From contig JBBMOL010000137.1 of the NCBI GenBank assembly GCA_037954665.1, positions 62,001 through 126,000 on the forward strand: a stretch of DNA of 64,000 nt, read 5' to 3'. The position numbers and the translations under genes are program-made. Position 1 is the stretch's first letter. Every line of letters begins with the position of its first letter. Source of the stretch: Laguncularia racemosa (taxonomy: Eukaryota > Streptophyta > Magnoliopsida > Myrtales > Combretaceae). Shown here piece after piece: positions 21,060 to 33,759 of this stretch. Below the pieces are notes generated by a model. That model worked only from the letters and a program-made list of their open reading frames with translations. It did no database searches and was not told the DNA's origin.

Positions 21060-21942
21060 TTGAAAAAATTTTAAAGAATGTAATTTTGGAAGAGTTTCTA
21101 TTTCCAAGGCATCAACGATAAATACCAAACTCCAAGAAAAATTTTGACCTTTCCGTGGAGCTTTAAATTGATTTAATTGTTTAGTACTACATATTAATGA
21201 TGGTATAAAATACCCACTTTTTACAAATATATTAGGTATATATGTTTATTTTTTTTAATATATAGATATAATAGATATCATCGCCATATTATTAACAATT
21301 TTTTAAGAAATTGCTAGTTTCCATTTGAGCTCCAATTTGGTGTCATTGGTGGTAAGATAAGTTGTATTTCTGTATAAAGTTATTGCCATTAACAGACACA
21401 ACATAAATTTTTTATTTTAAGAAAAAAAAAAAGAAAATTATATATTAATTAAGAAGAATACTAATGGTTTGATTTATTCACCTATTTTTTGTTTTGCAGT
21501 ATTTATTTTACTTCTTGGGATTTGAGTTGCATGTGTAATAAATTGGGCTTTATTATCGGAAACAGTTGATTGAAGGCTATTATAGATGTATTGAAAAATC
21601 TAGACCTAAAATTACAGTACATAAGATATGATAACTTTAATACACGTTTTACCTTGGGAAAAAATTCCATTCGAAGGACAGCAAAAAGCCTGGAATTTAA
21701 AGCGCATTCTCAATGGTTGCGACCTCATCTTCTCCTTCTTCTTTTTCGTTTATAAATAAATAAATAAATAAATATCTATATACGTATATATTGAGACGAA
21801 GGATGATATATTGCATACATAGAGTTCAGCGACAGTAACAAAAGTCCTACGAGAGTAATTTACAGTCTTATAGTCGTCAAAATCTACGAGACAAACTACG
21901 GGAGATTTATAAGAGAATATATATATATATATATTAAGTATT
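21060..21942. repeat. Segmental duplication, copy 2, block b (empty site for element D)
   Basis: The string aatgtaattttggaagagtt followed by tccaaggcatcaacgat matches the two flanks of element D in copy 1 (5070-5085 and 8096-8125) joined together. The block continues in step with 8150-8345 up to the point where element E is inserted, with some insertions such as 21310-21900 not seen in copy 1. No gene recognised. Confidence 0.75.
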
Positions 21943-23744
21943 TGTAATACATGGTTCTAAACATTTTATGCACATATCTATATAATTATAATTATTAAGT
22001 AAACAAATAAATAAATAATATAAGATCGAAGGCAATCATACAAATAAGGTTAAAAGATGAGGGTAGTTTTATTTTTTTCTTGTAGGACTATATAAGCAAG
22101 ACTACCTTAAGGTTTTCCTTTTTGTATACTTTTACAATAGCAACTTAGAGTAAGACAAAGAGATAGAACTCATTCAAGTAAAACTTAAAGCGATCTAACG
22201 AGACATCGTAGCATAACAAACAAGAATTGTGTTTAAGGACAGATTGAACAAGCATGGAAGTCATTGAATTCGGAGTTTCAAGCATAATTTAAACCAAGTA
22301 AGGATTCTAATTCATATAAAGTGATTAGAAAATTCATGTTTTAGGATTTACTTAAGCTTAAGATTAGAAAATGGGGAGATTAGATAAATTGGTAAAAGAA
22401 AAGTAGGGTTCGTGAGAGTTTATCGAGAGATACATAACCTCTCAACACAGTCATGTTACTCCCTTATTGAACACAAAGGACCTATTGAGAGATACATGAC
22501 TTCTCAACATGGTTTTATTGCTCCCATGTCAAAATTGAGAGATACATAACATGTTTACACAATTGTGTTTCGATCATGTTGAACCTAAAACCCATTGAAA
22601 AATACATGGTCATGTACTAGCCGTGTTGAGTTACACGACCTCCAACATGGCCGTGTTAAGTGAAAAACAATTTCATGTTGTATCTATTTAACTCCGAAGT
22701 AAACCAATTTCCACACAACCTAGATAATTAGTAAGACCTTAGATAACCTAATGGATTAAAGGAAATTAAGAGAGTTATATTATTCTTAAATTTAGAACTA
22801 AGAAGGATGTATTGATAATTATACATTTATCAACTTAGCTTAAGTTTGGGACCAGACGTACTTAAGGCTAAGATTCTATGTATGTATTTACCTTGTTTGT
22901 TGTATGTGATTGCTATGTACCTTTTTAATGAATTTTATGTGAAATAATGAAATGTTATAGTGTTATATGATTTGATTGATGTATGTCGCTTGTGCTTGGC
23001 TTATCCTAGGGGCCCACAATGGCAAATCCCTAGGGGACACCTCAATGATTGGTATGCCACGTTGTCTATAATGGAGCTATGTATCGAAATAATCTGAGGT
23101 AGATTATTAGGGTTAGACGAGGCCTACAGTAGCAAATCCCATTAAGGTTAGACGAGACTCATAGTAATAGTTCCTACTAAGATAAATGTTGTATATATCG
23201 AGGTCATGAGTATTCCTATGTGGTACAATTCACTTTGAAATCGAGGTGTAAGCTAAAGTGTGAATATGTTGTAGAAAAATGTTGCATATATGCATGTGTT
23301 GTTATTATGGTGTGTTATGTGTATGTTAGTGTGGTACTCACGTACTGAGCTTAGGCTCACCCCCTTCCTATATATATATATATATATTAGCTATAGGTGA
23401 TAATGACGAGCAATTAGATTATGATGAAAATAGGAACCTAGTGGGACATTACATGGATGAGATGGGAAGTGAACATTATTATTATGTAGAGGAAGAATTT
23501 TTGTCATTTGAAGTTTTGTTAGTTAAATTGAAGTTATGGAGACAATTGTTATCTTAATATTTTATTGTTATTAAGTAATGAGATGACTCATCTGAGATAT
23601 ATTTATTTAGTTGAAGTTATTGCAGTATGATGGTTAATATAAATGATCAGGTTTGAAGTATTATGAAGTTTTTGAGCTTTAATGTGTCGTTTTATAGTAA
23701 TGACACGTGGCGGGCTATAATGCTCTAGGTTTTGAAGCGTTACA
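21943..23744 (+). repeat. 5' LTR of element E
   Basis: It runs from tgtaatacatgg to agcgttaca, 1802 bp. It matches 28603-30386 with many substitutions. Variants of a cacggccgtgtt palindrome occur at 22435-22680. A (ta)n run lies at about 23370-23390. Confidence 0.9.
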
Positions 23745-23751
23745 ACTTATG

Positions 23752-23764
23752 TGGTATCAGAGCA
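23752..23764 (+). promoter_or_regulatory. Primer binding site, element E
   Basis: tggtatcagagca, complementary to initiator methionine tRNA, begins 8 bp after the LTR end. Confidence 0.85.
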
Positions 23765-24129
23765 TAGGTTTTGATGATCTTTAGAATTTAGGATATGATC
23801 AAACAAATATTAGATTGATGACTCCTAGAATTAAGTAATGATCCAAAAGGTGTAGGATTTAATTAGTAGAAGGTAAGTTGGAATCATTAGAAGAATAAGT
23901 AGATGATCTGTAGAACCATATCAAGTGAAGAAAGTGGGTAAATTAGGAAATAACTATTATGCTATGTTAATCCAAAGTTTTTATGCAATTGTATTTTATT
24001 GAATATCCTATTTAATTTCGTATAGGTATATATATATGTTTGAGCTTGAGTGTACATAGATATATACTGTCACTAACTCCCCTTACAAATTCTAACTCCA
24101 GGATCGTTCTGCTGTCTCAATTTACACAG

Positions 24130-25330
24130 AATGCCTCTAAGAAGAAATATCATGTGGGGTTTATCTAGTACTAGATAAGGTGGAGATACCTTAGAGGATA
24201 GGAACCTTTAAAGACTACCTCAACAGGAAACCCTAGAATCAACTAATGTCACAATAGCTCAGTAGTTAGAGATTGTAAATGCTTTAGTGGGAATGCTAGC
24301 ACAACAACAACAATAGCAGGATATAAGACCTATTAGGCCTGTAGAGAAACCTTGTGGGCTAGATAAATTTATAAGATTTGCTAAGGGGCTCCACCCAAAG
24401 GTTGATGATCCAATAGAGGCTGCATATTAGATCACTGAAACTAAAATGACCTTTGAAGCTTTTATGGTCCTAGAAGATAGGAAAGTGAGATATGCTACTC
24501 ACACGTTAAAAGGTGTAGCTATAGATTGGTAAACTAGTATATCCAGATTGGTAGGAGCTCTTAACCAATGGTAAAGGTTTAAGGAAGTCTTTAATGAAAA
24601 GTATTTCCCCAGCAGCAACAAAGACAAAATGGAGGCGGATTATTCTAATTGGCAATAGAGTAGTAGATTTATGGATTCATATCAAGTAGAGTTGAATTGC
24701 TTAAGCAAGTTCTTGCCAAAGGTGATGAGAGGCGATGATGCCTCTTGAGTTAGAAGATTCTTAAGGGGACTAAAGACTACCCTACAACATGAAGTGGGGG
24801 CTTTTTAGTTGAATACTTATGCAGAAGTAGTTGGTAAAGCAAAATACTTGGAGTAAAGCAAAAAGAGAACAAAGGAATAACTATCCCATAGATCAAGATC
24901 AATTCTAGTAAAAGGCTTGTTTCTAGCATGTCTTATGTAGACAAAGGAAAGAGGCTAACTGTATATCAAGCCAAACCTAGGGCTTATGTGCCTAGACCTT
25001 TTCAAATTAGACCTGCACCTCTAACACTACCTCCACCACCACAGGTAGGATTGGTTGTGGGGTGCCCTAGATGTTCAAGACCTCATGATCTACAATAGTT
25101 GAATTGACTAAAAGGGACATGCTTCTCCTATGGTAAAGCACACCTTCTACTACACTTATAAGTATAGAGGGCACAGATCATTCGAGTGTGGTGCTCACCA
25201 CACTGAGGTGGCTATACCCCCTAAAGCCTAACAACCTATAAGACCTGCACCTAAATGACCACTAGGTAGAAATCAAAACGTTAGACTAAGATAGAGGCAC
25301 TTGGTAGGGTGTTTGCATGGCAACAACAAT
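24130..25330 (+). pseudogene. Gag, element E
   Basis: The translation starts MPLRRNIMWG near 24131 and includes FKEVFNEKYFPSSNKDKM near 24580 and FLRGLKTTLQHEV near 24755, the standard gypsy gag core. It is broken by many TAG codons, including one in a run of glutamine codons near 24315. A degenerate zinc-knuckle region follows at about 25130-25200. Confidence 0.75.
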
Positions 25331-25401
25331 AACAGTAGAATGCCCATAATCAAGATACCATAGTAGGTACACTGCTTATAAACTCAAATACTGCTTATGT
25401 A

Positions 25402-25812
25402 TTGTTTAACACGGGTGCAACACATTTCTATATATTACCTATGTTTATAAATGTATGTGGATTAAAACCTATTATCTTAGAGGATGCTATGATTATAAAT
25501 ACTCCTTTTGGAGTAAGAAGGAAATTAGATCAAATATGTAAAGATATGGAGATTGTAATACATGGCAAGAAAATGCTAGCTAAATTGTTTGTATTAGAGA
25601 TGCTAGAGTTTGATATAATTCTAAGAGTGATCTGGTTGTCTAAGTACAATGCCACTATAGATTATCACAATCTAGAGGTTAGGTTTGATTTTCTTGATGA
25701 GGAACAAATTTTATTCAAGTTAGATCCACAAAAGCCTGCAACTCTTCGAACATATGAATTGTGGAAAAAAAGGAAGAATGTAAACCTTATTAATAGAGAC
25801 ATGATAGGTTAA
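25402..25812 (+). pseudogene. Protease of element E with lost catalytic Asp
   Basis: The 136-codon frame begins MFNTGATHFYI where related elements have the D-T/S-G active site, so the catalytic aspartate reads as Asn. It continues with VLEMLEFDIILRVIWLSKY, the second conserved block, and RFDFLDEEQILFKLDP. Even if made, it would not be an active protease. Confidence 0.8.
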
Positions 25813-26470
25813 GGAATTGGGAAAAGTGTATGTAGTGAATGAGTTGAAGACTCAACTACAAGAGCTTCAAGATAGTGGATTTATTAGACCAAGTGTCTCA
25901 TTATGGGGTGCTCCAGTGCTATTTGTTAAGAAGGATGGGAGTATGAGGCTACGCATAGATTATAGGGAGCTAAACTAAGTCACAATCAAGAACAAATACC
26001 CTCTCCCTGAGATTGATGACCTATTTTATCAATTATAGGGAGCTCAAGTCTTCTCCAAAATTAACTTGAGATTAGGGTACCATTAGTCAAGAATCAAGGA
26101 ATAAAACATGTAGAAGACTGCTTTTAAGACTTAGTATGAACATTACGAGTTTTAGGTGGTGCCTTTTGATTTGACAAATGCTCCAGTAGCCTTCATGGAC
26201 CTCATAAATAGAGTACTCAAAGATTGGCTAGACCAGTTTGTAGTAGTTTTAGGACTATAGAAGACAACTTTTAGGACTCAGTATACAAGGAGGAAGACAT
26301 AAAGAAGATTGCTCTTAGGACTTGGTATGGGCATTACAAGCTTCGGGTAGTGCCTTTTGGTTTGATAAATGCTCCAACAACCTTCATAGACCTCATGAAT
26401 AGAGTGCTCAAAGATTGGCTAGACCAGTCTGTAGTAGTTTTAATAGATGATATCCTCATCTATTCTAAGA
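25813..26470 (+). pseudogene. Reverse transcriptase of element E with internal duplication
   Basis: Motifs LQDSGFIRPSVSLWGAPVLF and VKKDGSMRLRIDYRELN are near 25860-25980. A segment of about 192 bp around the palm region is duplicated in tandem (26112-26303 and 26304-26440), so the VVPF-LTNAP block appears twice. Only the second copy continues into DDILIYSKS near 26445. The catalytic core is therefore doubly damaged by the duplication and by stops. Confidence 0.75.
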
Positions 26471-26639
26471 GTAAAGAAGAACATGAACACGTCTTAGAAC
26501 CATACTAGAAAGACTTAAGGAAGAAAAGCTTTATGCTAAATTTAGTAAGTACAAATTTTGGTTGAAACAAGTATCCTTCTTAAGACATATGGTAAATAAT
26601 AATGGAATATCAATGAACCTTAAGAAGGTAAAGGTAGTA

Positions 26640-28150
26640 AGTGATTGGCCAAGACTGAAGTAGCTAGGTATAACAGATTTTTCTAGGATTAGCTAGGTAT
26701 AACAGATGCTTTGTAGAAGGGTTCTCTCGATTAGCAACTCTCTTAACTCAACTGATAAAGAAAAAGGCTAAGTTTGCATGGAATTATGAATGTGAGAGCA
26801 GCTTCAAGGCATTGAAGGATAAATTAGTGATAGCTCTAGTATTGGCCCTACTGAAGACGAGAGAAGAATTTGAAGTATTTAGTGATGCATCAAATCAAGG
26901 TTTGGGGTGTGTGCTTATGTAGAATGGAAGAGTCATCGCATATGCCTCCCATCAGCTAAAACAATATGAGAAGAATTACCCCATCCATGACTTGGAATTA
27001 GCGGTTGTAATCTTCGCACTAAAATTATGGATACACTATTTTTATGGGGATAAGATGTAAAATATTTACAGACCATAAAAGTTTGAACTATCTATTTATT
27101 TAGAAAGAATTAAATATCAAGTGGAGGAGGTGGCTAGAACTGATGAATGATTATGATGTAAAAATTCATTATCATCCTGAAAAAGTAAATATGGTTGCAA
27201 ATGCTTTAAGTAGGAAGAAACGCATAAAATTTGACATTAATCACATCCTAGAGGAAAATACTATAAGACATGGATAAGCTGAAATTGGAAATGGTGACAC
27301 ACGTAGTGGGAAATAAGTTGGCTATACTTAGTATTCAACTCAATCTTATCGATCAGATTAAAACTGCACAATGGAAGATCTTGAAATTTAGATGATAAGG
27401 AAAAAATTAGGATAGGGTAAAGCCATAGAATTTGTGTTAAACGCTAAAGGGGTAGTTAGGTATGGTAACAAATGGTGTGTTCCAAATAACTATAGATCTA
27501 CAACCTCTTCCTATGCCTAAATGGAAGTGGGAATGCATAACTATAGATTTCGTCACAGCACTCCTAAGAACCAAAGAGAAATATGATGCAATTTGTAGAT
27601 AAATTGACCTAATCCACCCATTTCTTGCCAATTAAGGTAGACTACAGATTATAAAAACTTGCTCAAATGTATATTAGAGAGATTGTCATATTACACGGGG
27701 TACTAACTATTATTACATTTGACATGGATACTCAATTTGTGAGCAGATTTTGAAAATATCTACATCAAGCCTTGGGAACCAAACTCTAGTTTAGTACAAC
27801 ATTTCATCCATAGACAGATGGACAATTTGAGAGAACTATTCAAATTCTAGAAGATTTACTACAAGCTTATACCATGGATCAAGGGGGTAAATAAAGTGAT
27901 TACTTACCTTTAGTAGATTTGCTTATAACAACAGTTACTAGGCTACCATATAGATGCCTCCTTATGAAGCATTGTATGGTAGGAACTGTAGTTTTCCTTC
28001 ACGTTGGGATAAAGTTGGAGGAAGACGTATATTGGGGCCAAAAATAGTATAGGAAATAGTAAATAAGGTCAAAGTAATAAAGTAACAAATTCTATTAGCT
28101 TAAAGTCGCTAGAAAAGTTATGTAAACAAATAGCCAAGTTGAGGATAAAG
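26640..28150 (+). pseudogene. RNase H and integrase regions, element E
   Basis: RNase H strings such as FEVFSDASNQGLGCVLM (near 26870) and VIAYASHQLKQYEKNYP (near 26935) are visible, followed by the NVVADALSRK-like VNMVANALSRKK near 27190. Integrase parts follow from 27230, including a KWECITIDFVTALLRTK-like stretch near 27520 and EALYGRNC near 27970. All are interrupted. Confidence 0.7.
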
Positions 28151-28206
28151 TCCTACTAAAGATATCTCTAATTAGAGGGGTAATCAGGTTTAGACTGTGG
28201 GGTAAG

Positions 28207-28566
28207 TTGAATCTAAGGTACGTGGGTCCATTTGAAATTCTAGAAAAAGTTGGAATAGTCACATATAGGTTGGCCCTATTGCCAAGTCTGGTCAAGGTAC
28301 ATGATGTGTTTCATGTATTGAAGTTAAAAAAAAAAAGTACCAAACCTAGACCAAGTAGTAACCTTAGAAACCTTAAAGGTACAACTAAATTTATCCTCTA
28401 TAAAGAGACATGTGAGAATAGTGGTTACAAAAGAACAAGTTTTAAGACGAAGAAGAATTCCTTATGTGAAAGTGTAATAGACAAATCAAATAGAACAAGA
28501 GGTGACATGGGAATTAAAAGAATAAATGAAGAAAAAACATCTAGAACTCTTCCTAATTCTATGTAA
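28207..28566 (+). pseudogene. Integrase C-terminal tail, element E
   Basis: The open frame begins MNLRYVGPFEILEKVGIVTY and contains ALLPSLVKVHDVFHVLKL, the end of chromovirus integrases. In another frame, near 28455-28545, RIPYVKV and EVTWELKE lie where the chromodomain should be, so a frameshift has split it. Chromodomains steer integration to marked chromatin. Confidence 0.7.
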
Positions 28567-28602
28567 ATTTCGAGGACAAAAGTTTTAATAAGAGGGGGAT
28601 AA

Positions 28603-30386
28603 CGTAATACATGATTCTAAACATTTATGCACATATCTATATAATCATAATTATTAAATAAGCAAAAAAATAAATAATGTAAGATCGAGGGCAATTGTGC
28701 AAATAAAGTTAAAAGACGGGAGTAGTTTTGTCTTTTCCTGACGAAACTGTATAAGCAAGACTAACCTAGGGTTCTCCTTTGTGCACACTTACAATAGTAG
28801 CCTAGAGTGTGACAAAGAGAGAGAACTCATTCTAGAAAAACCTAAAGTGATTTAAGGGGACATCGTAGTGCAACGAATAGGAATTAGGTTTAAGAACGAT
28901 TAAACAAGCACGAAAGTCATTGAATTTGGAGTTTTAAGTGTAATTTAAACCAAGTAAGGATTCTAATTCATGTAAAGTGATTAGAAAATTCATGTTTTAG
29001 GATTTACTTAAGATTAGGATTAGAAAATAAGGAGATTAAATAGATTGGTAAAAGAAAAGTAGGGTTCGTGAGATTTTTCCAAAAGATGGACGACCTCCTA
29101 ACACAGTCATGTTGCTCTCGTATTGATCACTAAAGACCTACCAAGAGATACACGACCTCTAAATATGGTTGTGTTGCTCCCATGTTGAAATTGAGAGATG
29201 CACAATTTATTTACACAATTGTGTTTTGACCGTGTTGAATCTAAAACCCATCGAGAGGTACATAACCTTTTGACATGGTCATGTAATAACCATGTTGAGC
29301 TACATGGCCTCCAATATGGTCATGTTAAGTGAAAAATAATTTCATATTATATCTATTAACTCCAAAGTAAATCAATTTCCACATAATTTAGATAATAGTA
29401 AGACCTTAGATAACTTAATCGATTAAAGGAAATTAAGAGAGTTATATTATTCTTAGATTTAGTACTAAGAAGGATACATCGATGATTATATAGGTATCAA
29501 CTTGCTTAAGTTAGGGACCAGACGTGCTTAAAGCTAGGATCCTAGGTATGTGTTTATCTTATTTACTGAATGTGATTATTAGGTAGCTTTTTAATTTATT
29601 TTATGTGAAATAATGAAACTTTAAAGTTTTAAATGATTTGATTGATGTATGTTGCTTGTACTTAGCTCGGCTTAGGTGCCCATAGTGGCAGATCCCTAGG
29701 GGGCACCTCAATGATCAGTATGTCACATTACTCTTAGTGGAGTCGTGTATCGAAATGATCTAAGGTAGATTATTAGGGTTAATGAGCTTGTAGTGACAAT
29801 TCTCACTAAGACAAATGTTGTGTATTGAGGTCATGAGTACCTGTATGTTGTATAATTCACTTTGAGATCGGTGTGTAAGTTGAAGTATGAATATGTTGTG
29901 GATAAATGTCACATACATGCATATGCTATTATTGTGGTATGTCATGTCATGACATACCACAATAATAGCATATGCATGTGGGTGTGGTACTCACGTACTG
30001 AGCTTAGGTTCACCTCCTTTTCTATATATATTTTTTTAGCTATAGGTGATAATGATGAGCAATTAAAGTATGACGAAAATGGAAACTTGGTGGGATATTA
30101 TATGGATGAGAAGAACATTATTATTTTGTAGAGGAAGAGTTTTTGTAATTTGAAGTTTTATTAGTTAAATTGAAGTTATGGAGATAATTGTTATCTTGAT
30201 ATTTTATTGTTATTAAGGAATGAGATGACTTATCTGAGAGCCATTTATTTGGTTGAAGTTATTGTAGTATGATGATTAATATAAATAATCAAGTTTGAAG
30301 CATTATTGAGTTTGTGAGCTTTAGCGTGTTGCTTTATAGTAATGACACGTAGTGAGTTGTGATGCTCTAGGTTCTGGTTCATTACA
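28603..30386 (+). repeat. 3' LTR of element E
   Basis: It starts cgtaatacatga, just after a purine run (about 28588-28600) that fits the polypurine tract, and ends ttcattaca. It is 1784 bp. It contains a palindrome at 29915-29979 that the 5' LTR lacks. Confidence 0.9.
29915..29979. repeat. Perfect 32-bp inverted repeat in 3' LTR of element E
   Basis: The arms 29915-29946 and 29948-29979 are perfect reverse complements with a one-base spacer. Each contains ctattattgtggtatgtcat or its complement. The 5' LTR has only the single left-arm-like sequence near 23285-23330. Confidence 0.95.
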
Positions 30387-30391
30387 GTGTT

Positions 30392-30616
30392 ACACATCAA
30401 GTATTACATATACTTAGTGCCTAAATGCCAGTAAAATTATAATATATAAAGTTTATATAATTAATTATTTGAGAAACTACTTATTTTACTATCAGTAATT
30501 AAATGCCATGGGTCTATAGCATGTAATAACGTGTAATAATGAATGAATCTTTTCTCGATTTATACTGTTTTGTAGCCATGAAAAGCTTTATGCTTGAAAT
30601 AAAAATTATAAGCATC
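30392..30616. repeat. Segmental duplication, copy 2, between elements E and F
   Basis: The short host stretch matches copy 1 at about 8335-8615, including acatcaagtattacatat and gccatgaaaagctttatgct. It joins the flanks of elements E and F, both of which are missing in copy 1. Confidence 0.75.
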
Positions 30617-30621
30617 CTTAG

Positions 30622-30854
30622 TGTAGTAGTTTGTATTTTTTTTATTTATATCAGTTTGTACAAATTTTAGCATGTGTTATTAATAAAATATTATAAATAC
30701 CTTGTACTCAACAAGATAGTTTAGTTAGTTACAAAATTCAAATCATTTCCTCATAATAGCTCATCTTTGTTATTGCTTCATCTTTGCCTCATAAACTCAT
30801 ATTTCAAGTAAGAAACATTTAGTCCTTGTTTCTTTTCAATTACTATGTTCAACA
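30622..30854 (+). repeat. 5' LTR of element F
   Basis: 233 bp, tgtagtagtttg to gttcaaca. It matches 35032-35271 with a number of substitutions. The primer site tggtattagagcaagg follows immediately at 30855. Confidence 0.88.
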
Positions 30855-31009
30855 TGGTATTAGAGCAAGGTTAGGGTAAATTACTTATGTTTTTCATTTC
30901 TTTTCTTCTTTGTTGCTAATATATTTTCATAGTAAATCGTATTGTGAATAATATCAACCTAAATCTAGAAACGTTTTACAGTGATCCTCTTTACTTGTTA
31001 GGATCTAAC

Positions 31010-31910
31010 AAGCCAGGAACTATCATCATGAATGTAGTGTTCAATGGTGCTAATTTTCTTAGTTGGAATTGATCAATTAAACTCGCATTTGGTGAGAAAT
31101 CAAAAATAGGGTCTAAAGATGGTTCATGCATAAAACCTAAGCCTAATTCACCAAATTAACAAAAGTGGATAAGATGTGATTTTATGGTTGAATTCGATTT
31201 CTAAAGATCTTTTCAAAGGTTTAATATACACTAAATTAGCTAAGGAGTTGTGGGAAGACATTTGTGAAAGGTTTGGTTTACTAAATAGACCTCTCTTGTT
31301 TCAATTACAAAGTGAAATAGTGAATTTCTAACAAAGGAATGCAAATGTGACAATGTACTTTAACAAATTGAAAAGGCTTTTCGTATGAATTGACCAATTT
31401 TAGTGAAATACCACAATTTACTTATAGAGCTAGCATTCATTCTGAATGTCATTTAATTGAGAAGTACTTAGAATTAGATAATAGGAACAAACTTGATCAG
31501 TATTTGATGGGACTCAATGACATATATGGAAATACAAGAAATTAGATACTCTCCATGGGACCTTTGCCATCAGTGAACAAAGCCTATTATCTAGTTTACT
31601 GAATTGAGATGCAAAAACAAGTCATTGTTGCTAGTTCTTTGAGTGAAGATAGTGTTGCATTTCTTACAAAGAATTACAAGAAGCCTATGAGTGATGATAA
31701 GAAAGACAACAAAGGGAAGAATATTGGAGAAAAAAAAAAGTTGTGTTCACTACATGAAAATAGGGCATACCATTGAGAATCATTTTGAAATTTTTGGCTT
31801 TCTAGATTGGTATAAAGGAAATAGAGAGAAGAAAGGAAATAAATTTGTAGCTTTAATAAACAATTCTTCAAACTTTAAATTAGATACTCCCTTGGAAGAA
31901 CATAGTAGAT
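31010..31910 (+). pseudogene. Gag region of element F
   Basis: Broken frames include NGANFLSWN-stop-SIKLAFGEK near 31060, a typical copia gag start, then YLMGLNDIYGN near 31500. A zinc-knuckle-like segment CVHYMKIGHTIENHFEIFG lies near 31742-31800 but lacks the second and last cysteines. The final part is an open frame 31691-31912. Confidence 0.7.
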
Positions 31911-32094
31911 AAGGGAATATCAATGAATCTCAACTAGTCTCAAAGATATGTCATGAAGTTGTCAAGAAACTTAAGGGAAAGCTAGTGGAAGATACTACCT
32001 AGCATATTTCTTTAATGTTCTTACTTTTGCTTCTTTTGAATTGAATGATAGTAACTTATGTTGTTAGATTTTAGATACAAAGGCTTTAGACCAC

Positions 32095-33060
32095 ATGACT
32101 CCTCATTCTCACCTTTTAACCCAAAAATATACACTAACCAAATTGATTCGTACAAAACTACCGGACGGAAAAGAAAAGATGGTTTGTACTATTGGAAATA
32201 TCAAAATCAATGATCATGTGAACCTAATGAATGTTTTACTTGTACCATATTTTTATTTAAATCTTATGTTAGTAAACAAGCTTCTCATAAATTCTAATCT
32301 GGTTACTTAGTTTAATCCTTTCAAAGGTGACTTCTAAGACCCGAAAACTAACATAACAGTGGCTACTATTGATGTACAAAATGGACTTTAACTCATGCAA
32401 TCCAAGTTTAGTAATTGTACATCTACTTCTTTTGATATGCTTTGCAATTCTACTCGTACTTCTTCTTTACCTTGTAATGATGCTCATATTAATAATGACT
32501 TGTCCTTAAGTCTATTGGATAATAGATTGGGACATATGTTGATGTCAAAACTCAAACATTTGCCTCAATGTAATGGATTGAATTTATCCTTTTTTTGTTT
32601 TCTTTTTGTGATACATGTTTGCTTGCAAATTTTCATCATTTTCCTTTTTATTCTAGGTCTTCTAGTTCATTGCATGTTTTTGACTTAATTCATATTGATA
32701 TGTGGGGGGCTTATAACACAAAACCTATTTCTAGTGTTAATTTTTTTTCTTACCATAATAGATGACATGACAAGGTTTACATGGTACTTCTTGATGACAT
32801 ATAAATCCCAAGCACCTTCTATACATTCCAATTTCATTTCGTACACTAAAACACATATTGATACTATTCCTAAAATAGTGAGATCAGAAAATGGGAGTGA
32901 ATTTATGTCTAAAGAATGCCAAGACTTATTTACTAAACATGGCATTTTAGATCAAAATTGATTGTTTATACTCCAACAAAATGGAGTGGTTGGCAAAAAG
33001 CATAGACATTCATTAGATATTACTTGAGTACTTAGAGTTTATGCTAACTTAATAAAAAAA
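32095..33060 (+). pseudogene. Protease and integrase regions of element F
   Basis: A protease-downstream block with KMVCTIGNIKINDHVNLMNV is at 32095-32310. Integrase HHCC-linked sequence LDNRLGHMLMSKLKHLPQCN lies near 32515. The core reads FLTIIDDMTRFTWYFLMTYK near 32745 and VRSENGSEFMSKECQDLF near 32875, where relatives have the catalytic D and RTDNG triads. Confidence 0.75.
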
Positions 33061-33759
33061 AAAATTAGGAAAGTGCATTTTAGTAGCTACATATCTCATC
33101 AACAAGATGCATACATAATCATTAAATTACAAAGCACCTTATCAACTTTTTTACAAAAAAAAAAGAACTATCTTATGAACACCTAAAAACCTTTGGATGC
33201 TTTTGTGATGAAGCCACTAATCCTAAATCAACTGATAAATTTGACGTTAACAGTAAACGGTGTGTGTTCATATGATACGTATTGAGCAAAAGGGCTTTAA
33301 ACTATATGATTTAGAGTCCAACCAATTTGTTCATCAGTAGAGATGTACACTTTATTGAGCACATTTTTCCTTTAAACAAACTTTTTCACCAACTCATTTT
33401 ATGTTTGATATTTCATCACTATTTTCTCTATCTTTTGATTTGAATTCAGTAGAGGATGTGTCTCTTCCGTCTTCCATGTTACTTGTTGAAACCAATAATT
33501 CCTCATCCAATGCACATGCTAATATAACAAATATAGAGATTCTTGTTCTCAGGTCCCAAAGATATACTTGTCCTCAGCTTAGTTCAAAGACTATATACAC
33601 AATGTGCATATTGATTTATCATTAGTAGTTATGACATCTTCTTCTCCTAATTTACCATACCCACACTTTCATAAACATTCATTTTTACATTAACCAAAGA
33701 TTATGTGGTCTCTTTAGCTAATGTATTTGCAATAAAAGAGCTTAGAAAATATCAAGAAG

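Larger units (their letters stand above)
21943..30386 (+). mobile_element. Ty3/gypsy retrotransposon E, probable Tekay/Del chromovirus
   Basis: An 8.4-kb element with 1.8-kb LTRs (21943-23744 and 28603-30386). Target duplication is gtatt at 21938-21942 and gtgtt at 30387-30391, and copy 1 shows the unfilled site near 8325-8345. Order is primer site, gag, protease, reverse transcriptase, RNase H, integrase and a degenerate C-terminal chromodomain-like tail, all on the plus strand. Stops and frameshifts occur throughout, and many stops are TAG at places where relatives have Gln or Trp. It is dead. LTR length and the integrase tail order (PFEILEKVG, VHDVFHV, then a TWELKE-like end) suggest the Tekay/Del lineage. 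Confidence 0.9.

Noticed and set aside
29760..30131. Overlapping open frames on both strands with the same CHDMTYHNNSICM string
   Set aside because: The string appears on both strands because of the perfect palindrome in the 3' LTR of element E; neither frame is a gene.
33401..33625. Open frame between integrase and RT of copia F as a host gene
   Set aside because: It sits in the variable linker of the copia polyprotein, where low-complexity Ser/Leu-rich sequence is normal.
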